DNA of 64,000 nucleotides from Pseudozobellia sp. WGM2 (GCF_017810075.1 NZ_JADNYK010000001.1:248001-312000), one strand, 5' to 3'; positions 25,260-34,324 are shown, counted from the first letter of the stretch. A program made the numbers and translations. The notes: a model not told the origin generated them from the sequence alone.

Positions 25260-25286
25260 GGTACAATAAAGGTACAAATTTGTACC
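25260..25286. repeat. Right end repeat of the element (putative attachment site)
   Basis: GGTACAATAAA is followed by GGTACAAATTTG and matches the left end repeat at 20 of 23 positions. The sequence GGTACAAATTTGTACC (25271-25286) is in addition a perfect 16-bp palindrome, the shape expected of a tyrosine-recombinase core site. At the left end only the first half of this palindrome is kept, as expected if the other half came from the host site. Confidence 0.55.
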
Positions 25287-25331
25287 TAATAAACACATAA
25301 CAACACAAAATAGATATTAACGATGAGTTGT

Positions 25332-25356
25332 AAAAAAAGCCCTAATCATAGGGCTT
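25332..25356 (-). terminator. Terminator of mnmE
   Basis: On the minus strand AAGCCCTA / TAGGGCTT form an 8-bp stem with loop TGAT, followed by TTTTT. It lies 45 nt after the mnmE stop and outside the right end repeat, so integration left the mnmE transcription unit intact. Confidence 0.8.
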
Positions 25357-25400
25357 AATAATGTTTTTTATGTTTTTTGTAATTCATTACTTTGCGGTGG

Positions 25401-26813
25401 TTACTTTCCGATACAAAAATTGGCAAAAATGTTCCCCAATAACTCATCATTTGTCACTTGCCCAGTGATTTCTCCCAAATGGTATAGCGCTTCACGAACA
25501 TCAATTGACAGCAAGTCGCTTGACAAGTTTTCGTCCATACCCAACTGAATTTTTTCAATTTCTTCAAGTGCCCTAACTAAAGAACTATAGTGTCGGGTAT
25601 TGGTCACAATTGTTTCATTGTTGCGCAAAGCGCCCGTATTCATAAAACTGAGAAGAACTTTCTTAAGTTCTTCAACACCTTCTTTTGTTTTGGCAGAAAG
25701 CATTTGAATGGTAATACCTTCAATTTCCTCAAGCAAATTGGTTAAAGTAAGTTGCTGATCTACCTCTAAACAATCTATTTTATTTGCTATGACAACGACC
25801 GGTTTATGAGGGTGGGTATTTTTAATCTTTTTCAATGATTGCAATAAGGCCTCACTACGTTCTTGAGATTGAAGAACGGCCAAAGAGTCTATTAAATAAA
25901 GGGTAACCTGTGATTTTTCGATTTTCTCATACGTTCGTTGAATGCCCATACCTTCGACTACATCTTTGGTTTCACGTATGCCTGCTGTGTCTATGAATCG
26001 AAATCCGATACCACCAATGGCGATCTCATCTTCAATAGTATCTCGAGTAGTACCTGCAATGTCAGATACCAGTGCTCGCTCTTCGTTCAATAAGGCATTG
26101 AGAAGAGTAGATTTACCCACGTTCGGTTCACCTACGATGGCAACGGGAATTCCGTTTTTTATCACATTACCGACGGCAAATGAATCGATAAGACGTCTCA
26201 GAACTTCCCTGATTCTTACTAGCAATTCTTTAAATTGAGTTCGGTCGGCAAACTCAACGTCTTCTTCCGAAAAATCAAGTTCCAATTCAATCAACGAAGC
26301 AAAGTTCAAGAGTTCGGTTCGTAGTTCTTTTATTTCATGGCTAAACCCTCCGCGCATCTGCTGTATCGCTATTTCGTGCGAGGCGGCATTATCACTAGAA
26401 ATTAAATCGGCAACAGCTTCCGCTTGGCTTAGGTCCATCTTCCCATTCAGAAAAGCTCTAAGGGTAAATTCTCCAGGTTCGGCCGTTCGGCAGCCATTTC
26501 TAAGAAAAAGCTGAATAATTTGCTGTTGAATATAGGGGGAACCATGACAAGAAATTTCAACTACATCTTCACCAGTGTATGAATTCGGACCTTTAAAAAG
26601 GGACACTAATACTTCATCTAAAATCTTTCCGCCATCAATAATGTGCCCTAACCGAATGCTGTGAGTGGGCTGATCGTTCAAATTTTTACCGAAAGCAGAT
26701 TTAAAAAGTGGTGCTACCAATGGAATAGCATCCAATCCGGAAACTCTAATTACGGCAATTGCACCGGCACCGGAAGGTGTGGCCAAGGCTATTATGGTGT
26801 CATTTGAAATCAT
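25401..26813 (-). CDS. mnmE: tRNA uridine-5-carboxymethylaminomethyl(34) synthesis GTPase MnmE
   Basis: This 470-residue protein has the N-terminal folate-binding domain (DTIIALATPSGAGAIAVIRV), a helical domain and an inserted GTPase domain with GEPNVGKS (228-235), the TTRDT switch, DTAGIRET and NKID. It ends in CIGK, the conserved C-terminal motif with the catalytic Cys. With MnmG it modifies U34 of several tRNAs. Full length and intact. The integrative element lies immediately downstream of its terminator. Confidence 0.96.
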   Translation of the reverse strand: MISNDTIIALATPSGAGAIAVIRVSGLDAIPLVAPLFKSAFGKNLNDQPTHSIRLGHIIDGGKILDEVLVSLFKGPNSYTGEDVVEISCHGSPYIQQQIIQLFLRNGCRTAEPGEFTLRAFLNGKMDLSQAEAVADLISSDNAASHEIAIQQMRGGFSHEIKELRTELLNFASLIELELDFSEEDVEFADRTQFKELLVRIREVLRRLIDSFAVGNVIKNGIPVAIVGEPNVGKSTLLNALLNEERALVSDIAGTTRDTIEDEIAIGGIGFRFIDTAGIRETKDVVEGMGIQRTYEKIEKSQVTLYLIDSLAVLQSQERSEALLQSLKKIKNTHPHKPVVVIANKIDCLEVDQQLTLTNLLEEIEGITIQMLSAKTKEGVEELKKVLLSFMNTGALRNNETIVTNTRHYSSLVRALEEIEKIQLGMDENLSSDLLSIDVREALYHLGEITGQVTNDELLGNIFANFCIGK

Positions 26814-26955
26814 TCTTGAACTTTCGGCAAAAATAGATAAAAACCAATAGATGCCCAGTTCATTGGTTTGCGTTAAAATTATAGTTAAAGTGGATAATGG
26901 TAATAGTATTTAATATCTACCTTCGTTTCTAAATTAAACATTAAACCACAATTAT

Positions 26956-27411
26956 ATGAACTTACGTTCACTTACCATTTTTTCATTATTACTCGGAGTT
27001 GTTAGCTTTTCATCTGCCCAAGAAGAGGTGAAGAATGATTCTATTTTACAGATTGAACAGGCAGAAGATCAAGCTAAGACGCTTCAAGCTGAAATTGAAA
27101 AGGCTGAGAAAGAAGCTAAAAAAGCTGAAAAGGAAGCAAAGAAGGCAGAAAAGGCTAGAAAGAAGCTGGAAAAGGCAGCTAAAAAGAGAGAAGATTTAAA
27201 AGACGACATTATCGATAAGAAAAAGGATATTGCCAAGCGCGAACGCAAAGTCAATGATCTTAAAGAAGATATGGAGCTCGATAAAATCAAAGGAAAACTA
27301 TCACCTAACGATATTGATAAAATCAAGAATAAGATTGAAAAGGAAAAGTTGAAAGTGATTAAAGACAAAGAGAAACTCAGAAAACTTGAACTTAAACTCA
27401 GAAAGAGTTAG
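26956..27411 (+). CDS. Exported coiled-coil protein rich in Lys and Glu
   Basis: This 151-residue protein has a signal peptide (about 1-21, ending SSAQ). The rest is almost entirely charged coiled coil with repeated EKAEKEAKKAEKE-type units and a second block of K-I-D-K repeats. Its low complexity makes homology uninformative. It would be periplasmic, possibly a structural or envelope-associated protein. It is a single-gene unit closed by a strong terminator. Confidence 0.65.
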   Translation: MNLRSLTIFSLLLGVVSFSSAQEEVKNDSILQIEQAEDQAKTLQAEIEKAEKEAKKAEKEAKKAEKARKKLEKAAKKREDLKDDIIDKKKDIAKRERKVNDLKEDMELDKIKGKLSPNDIDKIKNKIEKEKLKVIKDKEKLRKLELKLRKS

Positions 27412-27416
27412 AGATA

Positions 27417-27452
27417 AAAAATCCCGAACTGAGACAGTTCGGGATTTTTTTT
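27417..27452. terminator. Bidirectional rho-independent terminator
   Basis: The stem ATCCCGAACT / AGTTCGGGAT with loop GAGAC is flanked by an A-run on the left and seven T residues on the right. It can end transcription of the coiled-coil gene (plus) and of the convergent TPR-like membrane gene (minus). Confidence 0.85.
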
Positions 27453-27467
27453 ATACCTGTGGTAAAG

Positions 27468-27983
27468 CTATATTTTTTTCATCTGTTGCTGCATCATTTT
27501 AATCTGCTCGCCCAGCATATTGTTCTTATCCAATTTTTTGGCTTCCTTAAGAAGCGTTGTAGCTTCTCGTTTGCGTCTTTTTTGCATGGCTATACCGGCA
27601 AGACTCAATTTTGCCATGGCCACATCATAATCCATATTAAGACCTAATTTTAGCGCTTTTCTAAAATATTTTTCTGCTTGGGTCAGGTTCTTTTGAGAAT
27701 GTATGATTCCGTGCAGATAATTATAATACCCTTCTTGCTTAGTTATCAAAGCAGCTTCAGGATTTTTAATCTTATCAAGCCATTTTTGAGTTCCTTCTAA
27801 ATCTTGTTTACGCATACGCAAGAATGCCAACAATAGAATTTCATTTCTAAAATAGAGAAAAATGAAAATCAGCGAGAAAAGAATTAGAAAGATTCCGTTA
27901 CCGATGTTACCTTCTACAAATTGGTATACGGCATATGCAATAATGAGGCCTGCTAAAACAAGTTTTATATTCTTATGAAACAT
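27468..27983 (-). CDS. Membrane protein with TPR-like C-terminus
   Basis: This 171-residue protein has two adjacent membrane segments (about 7-23 and 29-47: LVLAGLIIAYAVYQFV, GIFLILFSLIFIFLYF). A cytosolic helical part follows whose repeats (NYLHGIIHSQKNLTQAEKYF, RKALKLGLNMDYDVAMAKLS) resemble tetratricopeptide units. It is a likely scaffold or adaptor; no specific function is recognised. It lies 9 nt after the DUF6263-like gene on the same strand. Confidence 0.6.
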   Translation of the reverse strand: MFHKNIKLVLAGLIIAYAVYQFVEGNIGNGIFLILFSLIFIFLYFRNEILLLAFLRMRKQDLEGTQKWLDKIKNPEAALITKQEGYYNYLHGIIHSQKNLTQAEKYFRKALKLGLNMDYDVAMAKLSLAGIAMQKRRKREATTLLKEAKKLDKNNMLGEQIKMMQQQMKKI

Positions 27984-27992
27984 TCTGAAATA

Positions 27993-28892
27993 TTAATTAG
28001 TTTGTACTTCTGGGGCAATTAATTCGTAGGTAATGGTAGATTCAATGGTAGTTGGTATTTCTTGATCACCCATTTGAGCCATTGTCGATGCTCCTTTTGA
28101 AATTCCTTCGACAATCATTTTGGTAATGAACCCAGTATCGATATCTGTGGTAATCGCTGTTTTTTGTGAACCGGTCAATTTCATTGTAGTGGCCAATTCT
28201 GTGACATCCATTACGACATCTGCAACACCACTAATGTTAGCACTCTCCTTAGATAGGCTGTCTAATGTCCAAACATTTTTCGCCTGTAATTTTCCGCTAT
28301 ATTCGTTTTTCCAATGGGCACCGATTTTAACTTTGTTTTTCGGGTAGAAAAACGTCATTTGCTTGTAGCTGTTTGAAAGTGCTTCTGAACCAAATTCCTT
28401 TTCTAAAGATTTTTTCATCATATTGAGAGAAAATTCATCTTCAAGACCCGAAGCTTCGGCCATTTGAGAAACTAAACTGTCTCCACCTTTAACCTCCAAT
28501 ATATCTCCGTTCTTGGCCAAGATTATATTTACCGGCTTGTTCAATAAGCTATTGAAAATTTGGGATTGCATATCGGTCTCATCTACTTCATTGGCCTTAA
28601 CGTTCATAAGCTCTCCTTGAATGCTAGAGGTCATCATTAAGTTCAAATCTTTAAAAGTCAAAGCGATATCGTAAATGCTGTCACGCTTACCAAGTACCTT
28701 GAATTCAAGAACCCCATCGATAAGATTGGTTAGCTCATGTGTAGCTCCATCCAATTCTTGAATGATAATTTGTTTGGCTTCTTGTTTAACCGTAAATACG
28801 GCATCTTTTTCTAAATTGTACTCCAAAACCGTTTGCCCAAACGAAAAAGTTGCGGTAAGGGTAAGCAATAAGAGGCTGAAAAAGTGTCTCAT
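27993..28892 (-). CDS. DUF6263-like exported protein
   Basis: This 299-residue protein has a signal peptide (about 1-19, ending FSFGQ) and a beta-rich mature part with MTFFYPKNKVKIGAHWKNE and the repeated pattern of a periplasmic beta-sandwich family that I recall as DUF6263. No catalytic residues are evident. It is transcribed divergently from rpmH, with about 180 bp of shared spacer. Confidence 0.65.
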   Translation of the reverse strand: MRHFFSLLLLTLTATFSFGQTVLEYNLEKDAVFTVKQEAKQIIIQELDGATHELTNLIDGVLEFKVLGKRDSIYDIALTFKDLNLMMTSSIQGELMNVKANEVDETDMQSQIFNSLLNKPVNIILAKNGDILEVKGGDSLVSQMAEASGLEDEFSLNMMKKSLEKEFGSEALSNSYKQMTFFYPKNKVKIGAHWKNEYSGKLQAKNVWTLDSLSKESANISGVADVVMDVTELATTMKLTGSQKTAITTDIDTGFITKMIVEGISKGASTMAQMGDQEIPTTIESTITYELIAPEVQTN

Positions 28893-28987
28893 AGGTCGAT
28901 TTTGTTACTAAAATCACATTTCGGCAAATGTAATAAAAACCAGTTTCTGGGCGGCAGGCATTCTTGAAAAATATTTTTTTAAATGTG

Positions 28988-29018
28988 TTTGCCAAAGCAA
29001 AAAGTCTTTGTATATTTG
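28988..29018 (+). promoter_or_regulatory. Bacteroidota-type promoter of rpmH
   Basis: TTTG at 28988-28991, a 19-nt spacer and TATATTTG at 29011-29018 match the Bacteroidota consensus (TTTG, 19-21 nt, TAnnTTTG) perfectly. The start codon of rpmH is 57 nt downstream, giving a leader of about 50 nt. Confidence 0.8.
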
Positions 29019-29074
29019 CGCCCAGATTTTGCGAATGGTTTCGCATTTTTTACAATCAAGAAAAGGATAATACA

Positions 29075-29242
29075 ATGCCCGGACAGAAAAGAACATATCA
29101 GCCATCGAAGCGCAAAAGGAGAAACAAACACGGTTTTAGAGAGCGTATGGCCTCTGTAAACGGTAGAAAAGTTTTAGCTCGAAGAAGAGCTAAAGGAAGA
29201 AAAAAACTATCTGTATCCTCTGAGCCGAGACATAAGAAATAA
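29075..29242 (+). CDS. rpmH: 50S ribosomal protein L34
   Basis: The 55-residue product starts [17 protein letters not shown] and contains the invariant HGFRERMAS and [18 protein letters not shown] blocks of L34. The ATG at 29075 is chosen because the longer frame from 28964 would run through the promoter and adds nothing L34-like. The C-terminal tail SSEPRHKK is a few residues longer than in E. coli. Confidence 0.95.
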   Translation: MPGQKRTYQPSKRKRRNKHGFRERMASVNGRKVLARRRAKGRKKLSVSSEPRHKK

Positions 29243-29268
29243 TGATTCTATTTTTTATAAAAAATATA

Positions 29269-29301
29269 GGTGTTACTTTTTAAAAGTAGCACCTTTTTTT
29301 T
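29269..29301 (+). terminator. Terminator of rpmH
   Basis: GGTGTTACTTTT pairs with AAAAGTAGCACC (one G-T wobble) and is followed by eight T residues. It lies 27 nt after the rpmH stop. Confidence 0.85.
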
Positions 29302-29364
29302 GGCCTATTAAGAGATAATCCAGTATCTTATCACTCATTTCCCAAGAATAAAAGAACACTAAAA

Positions 29365-32220
29365 ATGCCCAAAAGAGAAGACTTAAAATCGATATTGATA
29401 ATAGGTTCAGGCCCCATAATTATAGGTCAGGCCTGCGAATTTGATTATTCAGGATCCCAAGCCCTGAGAAGTTTAAGAGAAGATGGTATTGAGACCATTT
29501 TGATCAATAGTAATCCGGCCACGATTATGACCGATCCAACTATGGCCGATCATGTTTACTTAAAACCGTTGACCACTAAATCGATTGTAGAAATCTTAAA
29601 GGAGCATCCGCAAATTGATGCCGTGCTACCGACCATGGGAGGTCAAACCGCTCTAAATCTTTGTATTGAAGCCGATGAAAAAGGTATTTGGGAAGATTTT
29701 GAGGTGGAAATTATTGGAGTAGATATCAATGCGATCAACATCACAGAAGATAGAGAGAAGTTTCGTGAATTGATGTTGAAGATAGGTATAGGTATGGCGC
29801 CCCAAGCTACAGCTACCTCATTTTTGAAGGGGAAGGAAATCGCTCAAGAATTCGGCTTTCCTTTGGTGATTAGGGCATCATATACACTAGGTGGGGCAGG
29901 GGCTTCAATTGTATACAAACCGGAAGACTTTGATGAATTGCTGAGCCGAGGCTTAGAAATTTCACCGATACATGAAGTAATGATCGATAAGGCCTTGATG
30001 GGCTGGAAAGAATATGAACTGGAATTACTTCGTGATAAGAATGATAATGTTGTGATTATCTGTGCCATTGAAAATATGGACCCCATGGGTATTCATACCG
30101 GAGACTCTATTACCGTTGCTCCGGCAATGACTCTTTCTGATAGAACCTACCAGAAAATGCGTGATATGGCAATTCATATGATGCGCAGTATCGGAGATTT
30201 CGCAGGTGGATGTAACGTACAATTTGCCGTTAGCCCAGATGATAAAGAAGATATTATAGCTATTGAAATTAACCCAAGGGTATCACGATCATCTGCTTTG
30301 GCCTCAAAAGCCACTGGTTATCCTATCGCCAAAATAGCTTCAAAATTGGCTATCGGTTACCATTTAGATGAGCTTGATAATCAAATAACCAAGTCTACTT
30401 CGGCCTTGTTCGAACCTACTCTAGACTATGTTATCGTTAAAATTCCACGATGGAACTTTGATAAATTCGAAGGTTCCGATCGAACTTTAGGTCTACAGAT
30501 GAAGTCGGTAGGTGAGGTGATGGGCATTGGCCGTTCATTTCAGGAAGCTCTACATAAGGCGACCCAATCCCTCGAAATTAAGAGAAATGGTTTAGGAGCC
30601 GATGGAAAAGGGTATAAAGATTATGATCAAATTATTCAAAAACTGACCATACCAAGTTGGGATCGGGTTTTTGTAATTTACGATGCCATTCAATTGGGTA
30701 TTCCGTTGAGCAGAATACACGATATTACGAAAATTGATATGTGGTTCTTAAAACAGTACGAAGAACTTCATTTGCTTGAGAAAGAGATTTCTACATATAC
30801 TATAGCTACATTGACAAAAGATTTGATGCTCGAAGCCAAGCAAAAAGGTTTTGCCGATCGTCAAATCGCCCACATGCTAGATTGTTACGAGAGCGAAGTA
30901 CATAAAAAACGTACTCAAGAGATGAATATTAACAGGGTTTACAAATTAGTAGATACCTGTGCGGCCGAATTTAAGGCGATGACCCCTTATTACTATTCTA
31001 GTTTCGAAGAAGAAATTGAAAAACCTGATGGTACGAGGTATGTCGAGAACGATAGTGTGGTCAGCGACAAAAAGAAAATTGTAGTGCTAGGTTCTGGGCC
31101 CAACCGTATCGGTCAAGGTATCGAATTCGATTATTGCTGTGTACACGGGGTTCTTGCTGCTGCCGAATGCGGTTATGAGACCATTATGATCAACTGTAAC
31201 CCAGAAACCGTTTCCACGGATTTTGATACAGCGGACAAACTTTATTTTGAACCGGTATTCTGGGAGCATATCTATGATATCATTCGTCACGAAAACCCGG
31301 AAGGTGTTATTGTACAGTTGGGGGGGCAAACAGCTTTAAAACTTGCGGAAAAACTTTCGAAATATGGTATTAAAATTATTGGCACAAGCTTCGAGTCGCT
31401 TGATTTAGCTGAAGACCGCGGTAGCTTCTCAGACCTATTGAAAGAAAACGGTATTCCTTACCCACAGTTCGGGGTGGCTGAAACGGCCGACGAAGCTTTG
31501 CAGTTATCAAACGAACTTAATTTTCCGTTATTGGTGAGACCGTCGTATGTATTGGGAGGTCAAGGCATGAAAATCGTTATCAATAAAGAAGAACTTGAGG
31601 CTCATGTTGTCGACTTATTGCGAAAAATACCTAATAACAAATTGCTTTTAGATCATTATTTAGACGGGGCCATTGAAGCCGAAGCGGATGCTATCTGTGA
31701 TGGTGAAGATGTGTATATAATTGGTATTATGGAGCATATCGAACCTTGTGGTATTCACTCCGGAGATTCTAATGCCACTTTGCCACCATTCAACCTTGGT
31801 GAGTTCGTGATGCAACAGATTAAAGACCACACCAAGAAAATTGCTTTAGCATTGAACACGGTCGGTTTGATCAATATTCAGTTTGCAATCAAAGATGATA
31901 AAGTGTACATCATTGAGGCAAACCCGAGAGCATCTAGAACGGTACCGTTCATCGCAAAAGCATACAAAGAACCTTATGTGAACTATGCCACTAAAGTGAT
32001 GTTGGGTGATAAAAAGGTTAAAGACTTTAACTTTAATCCACAATTAGAAGGTTTTGCTATCAAACAACCGGTTTTCTCTTTCAACAAGTTTCCGAATGTG
32101 AACAAGAATCTTGGCCCTGAGATGAAGAGTACGGGTGAGAGTATTTTGTTTATCGATAGCTTAAAAGATGACCAGTTCTATGACCTTTACGGACGTAGAA
32201 AAATGTACTTGAGTAAGTAA
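29365..32220 (+). CDS. carB: Carbamoyl-phosphate synthase large subunit, short form without the C-terminal allosteric domain
   Basis: The 951-residue protein has two tandem ATP-grasp halves: the first starts SILIIGSGPIIIGQACEFDY, the second KIVVLGSGPNRIGQGIEFDY at about 573. Both contain the expected INPRVSRSSALASKATGYP and ANPRASRTVPFIAKA blocks. E. coli CarB has 1073 residues; this one ends soon after FNKFPNVNKNLGPEMKSTGE, so the whole C-terminal MGS-like domain that binds UMP and ornithine is absent. I recall this short form as usual in Flavobacteriia. It makes carbamoyl phosphate with CarA, which is not in the window. Confidence 0.95.
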   Translation: MPKREDLKSILIIGSGPIIIGQACEFDYSGSQALRSLREDGIETILINSNPATIMTDPTMADHVYLKPLTTKSIVEILKEHPQIDAVLPTMGGQTALNLCIEADEKGIWEDFEVEIIGVDINAINITEDREKFRELMLKIGIGMAPQATATSFLKGKEIAQEFGFPLVIRASYTLGGAGASIVYKPEDFDELLSRGLEISPIHEVMIDKALMGWKEYELELLRDKNDNVVIICAIENMDPMGIHTGDSITVAPAMTLSDRTYQKMRDMAIHMMRSIGDFAGGCNVQFAVSPDDKEDIIAIEINPRVSRSSALASKATGYPIAKIASKLAIGYHLDELDNQITKSTSALFEPTLDYVIVKIPRWNFDKFEGSDRTLGLQMKSVGEVMGIGRSFQEALHKATQSLEIKRNGLGADGKGYKDYDQIIQKLTIPSWDRVFVIYDAIQLGIPLSRIHDITKIDMWFLKQYEELHLLEKEISTYTIATLTKDLMLEAKQKGFADRQIAHMLDCYESEVHKKRTQEMNINRVYKLVDTCAAEFKAMTPYYYSSFEEEIEKPDGTRYVENDSVVSDKKKIVVLGSGPNRIGQGIEFDYCCVHGVLAAAECGYETIMINCNPETVSTDFDTADKLYFEPVFWEHIYDIIRHENPEGVIVQLGGQTALKLAEKLSKYGIKIIGTSFESLDLAEDRGSFSDLLKENGIPYPQFGVAETADEALQLSNELNFPLLVRPSYVLGGQGMKIVINKEELEAHVVDLLRKIPNNKLLLDHYLDGAIEAEADAICDGEDVYIIGIMEHIEPCGIHSGDSNATLPPFNLGEFVMQQIKDHTKKIALALNTVGLINIQFAIKDDKVYIIEANPRASRTVPFIAKAYKEPYVNYATKVMLGDKKVKDFNFNPQLEGFAIKQPVFSFNKFPNVNKNLGPEMKSTGESILFIDSLKDDQFYDLYGRRKMYLSK

Positions 32221-32241
32221 CTTACTTTTGATAAATGGAAG

Positions 32242-32276
32242 AGGTCGTGGTGCAATTTGTGCCACGACCTTTTTTA
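32242..32276 (+). terminator. Terminator of carB
   Basis: AGGTCGTGG (32242-32250) and CCACGACCT (32262-32270) form a 9-bp stem followed by six T residues. It ends at the stop of the convergent acyl-CoA ligase gene. Confidence 0.8.
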
Positions 32277-33899
32277 TAGTTTACCTTGGGCGTAACGTCT
32301 TCTGATTTCCTTTTTATCAAATTTTCCAACGCTGGTGCGTGGTATCTGATTGGCGAATATATACTTGTCAGGTATTTGATAATTGGCAAAATCCCGTGAT
32401 AAAAATTCTCTCAGTTCTTCGTTAGATAAAAGTTCTTCGGCAGTGGCCTTGACAATTAACGCTAGGGGCCGTTCGGCCCATTTCTCATCAGGAATGGCAA
32501 TTACCGCAGCTTCCTTTATTTTTGGGTGTGACATCAGTGCAGATTCAAGAGCTACGCTAGATATCCACTCACCCCCGCTTTTTATCAAATCTTTTGTTCG
32601 GTCTGTAATTTGCATGTACCCGTAATCATCTACTGTGCTTACATCGCCGGTTCTAAACCATCCATCCTTAGTAAAATTGTCCCGATTATTAGTTTTAAAG
32701 TAAGATTTAATGACCCAAGCACCTTTAACCTGAAGTTCTCCCATTGTCTTACCGTCGCGTTCGGCTACAGAACCGTCGTTACCGATAATACGCATTTCAA
32801 TACCCGGAAATTCTATGCCCTGCTTGGCTCTTATCTGTATCTTTTTTTCTTCACTTAATTGCTCATGATGAGTCTGTAAACGGCTTACGGTGCCTAGCGG
32901 TGAAGTTTCTGTCATTCCCCACGCTTGTACACCACGAATACCAAAATCATCTTCCATATTCTTAATGAGACTCGCGGGTAATGCCGAGCCGCCCACTAAA
33001 TACTCTTGCAATGCTAATTTAGGATTGGGTGGATTTTTCTTCATTTCCTCATAAACACCCATCCAGATTGTGGGTACACCATTGGCCTTGGTAACCTTCT
33101 CTTCCTGCAAAATAGAAATAATCGCTTCGGGCTGTAAATGGGAAGACGGTAAGACCATATCAGATCCGGTAATCAAACATAAATACGGATAACCCCAGGC
33201 CATAACATGAAATTGTGGTACGATGAGCAGAACAATATCAGAACTATTGTAGTTGGCCGCATTTGGTGTGGAAATCGTAAGGGCGTGCAGGTAGGTCGAA
33301 CGGTGTGTGTAAAGCACTCCTTTTGGTAAACCTGTTGTGCCGCTAGTGTAGCACATGCCACAAGCATCGTTTTCGTTTAGTACCGGCCATTCATATTCTT
33401 CTAATTGGTTCTCTAGTAAATCTTCGTAGTGTATAACATTCAATAAAGAAGTGCTGAACTTCTTTGGAGCATTGATTACGATATAATGCTCTACTGTCTC
33501 TAGCTTATCTGCAATTTTTTCCAATAAGGGTACGAGAGAGGCATCGACAAAAATCACCTTATCTTCAGAATGGTTGATGATAAATTCAATCTGTTGCAAT
33601 GAAAGCCTAATGTTTATGGTATGACAAATAGCGCCGATACCTGGTATGCCATAGTATAGTTCAACGTGCTGGTAATGGTTCCATGCAAAGGTGCCTATAA
33701 TATCACCTTTGTCAACCCCTAGTTTATTAATCAGAGCATTGGCCAGTTGTTTACAGCGCTTGTAGAGATCACCAAAAGTATATTCATGTCTTGAGCCATC
33801 AGGTAGGTGGCTGATTACTTTTTTATGTTTAAAGGCATTGTTTCCATATTTAAGAATAGTGGTGGTCGTGAGCGGGTAATCCATTATCAGTCCTTCCAT
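32274..33899 (-). CDS. Acyl-CoA synthetase (AMP-forming; fatty-acid CoA ligase)
   Basis: This 541-residue member of the ANL superfamily has the P-loop-like YTSGTTGLPKGV (about 186-197), the QAWGMTETSPLG A5 motif, the FRTGDVSTVDDYGYMQITDR hinge region and the catalytic lysine in PRTSVGKFDKKEI. Overall it resembles the AlkK/FadD13 branch, which activates medium- or long-chain acids. It lies alone, far from the aromatic cluster, so a role there is not implied. Chain-length specificity cannot be read from sequence. Confidence 0.9.
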   Translation of the reverse strand: MEGLIMDYPLTTTTILKYGNNAFKHKKVISHLPDGSRHEYTFGDLYKRCKQLANALINKLGVDKGDIIGTFAWNHYQHVELYYGIPGIGAICHTINIRLSLQQIEFIINHSEDKVIFVDASLVPLLEKIADKLETVEHYIVINAPKKFSTSLLNVIHYEDLLENQLEEYEWPVLNENDACGMCYTSGTTGLPKGVLYTHRSTYLHALTISTPNAANYNSSDIVLLIVPQFHVMAWGYPYLCLITGSDMVLPSSHLQPEAIISILQEEKVTKANGVPTIWMGVYEEMKKNPPNPKLALQEYLVGGSALPASLIKNMEDDFGIRGVQAWGMTETSPLGTVSRLQTHHEQLSEEKKIQIRAKQGIEFPGIEMRIIGNDGSVAERDGKTMGELQVKGAWVIKSYFKTNNRDNFTKDGWFRTGDVSTVDDYGYMQITDRTKDLIKSGGEWISSVALESALMSHPKIKEAAVIAIPDEKWAERPLALIVKATAEELLSNEELREFLSRDFANYQIPDKYIFANQIPRTSVGKFDKKEIRRRYAQGKL

Positions 33900-33973
33900 A
33901 AATTGCAGTTGTTGAGGGGTACTTCTCTAAAGTTAGTGATTTTTGGTACGGGAAGGAAAAATGGAGATGTTCT

Positions 33974-34324
33974 TTAGTTGAACCAGACCGCATAGCGCCT
34001 GCGACGAAGTTCGAGCGCTAGGATTTCTTCCATTTTTAAGGCAGATGCTCTGGTATTCAACGGTTTGATGTGATTGTAGAGACTAGGTCTTAGATAGGAG
34101 CCGTACTTTTTTACTATACTCGATGATAAATTATATCCTTTCTTGTTTCTATATCCCGTTTTGTGCTGTTCGAACCGCTCTTTGGGCGTCTTGCTTGTCA
34201 TGCCTACATAAAGACACTCCAACACCCCATTAAACTGCGGGTTTGCTTCTCTGAATTTTCTATTTTCAGAATAGACCTTCTTTGATAGCTCGATAACGTA
34301 AATGTGGTATTGGTTTCTAGGCAT
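33974..34324 (-). CDS. GIY-YIG-like small nuclease-domain protein
   Basis: This 116-residue protein has the module pattern of stand-alone GIY-YIG proteins: a first strand YHIYVIEL, then CLYVGMTSKTPKERFEQHKT with the second strand (YVG), the Arg and the His, and a Glu in LKMEEILALELRR. A 30-residue insertion lies between the two strands. Such single-domain proteins are common and mostly uncharacterised; nuclease activity is possible but not shown. Confidence 0.7.
   Translation of the reverse strand: MPRNQYHIYVIELSKKVYSENRKFREANPQFNGVLECLYVGMTSKTPKERFEQHKTGYRNKKGYNLSSSIVKKYGSYLRPSLYNHIKPLNTRASALKMEEILALELRRRRYAVWFN

Larger units (their letters stand above)
14270..25286. mobile_element. Integrative element of about 11 kb with tyrosine integrase and replication genes
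   Basis: The region is bounded by 23-bp direct repeats with 20 matches (14270-14292 and 25260-25282) and carries the gene set of a Bacteroidota integrative element. That set is a tyrosine integrase (23619-24776), two excisionase-type helix-turn-helix proteins, a RepA-like ATPase and a zinc-ribbon/Toprim primase-like protein on the minus strand, with cargo at the distal end. No relaxase, transfer genes, capsid or terminase are visible, so it is neither a self-transmissible conjugative element nor a complete prophage. It resembles a satellite or mobilisable island that depends on a helper. It sits just beyond the intact terminator of mnmE. The exact ends are inferred from the repeats. Confidence 0.65.

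Noticed and set aside
14270-25286. A complete prophage or conjugative transposon
   Set aside because: No capsid, portal, terminase, relaxase, coupling protein or transfer genes can be seen.
25166-25400. A tRNA gene as the integration target beside mnmE
   Set aside because: No cloverleaf-like sequence or CCA-adjacent stem was found; the only structures are the end repeat, a 9-bp hairpin and the mnmE terminator.
27084-27368. 94-codon minus-strand frame opposite the coiled-coil gene
   Set aside because: It is the Ser/Phe-rich complement of a Lys/Glu repeat region; the plus-strand protein has a signal peptide and a terminator.
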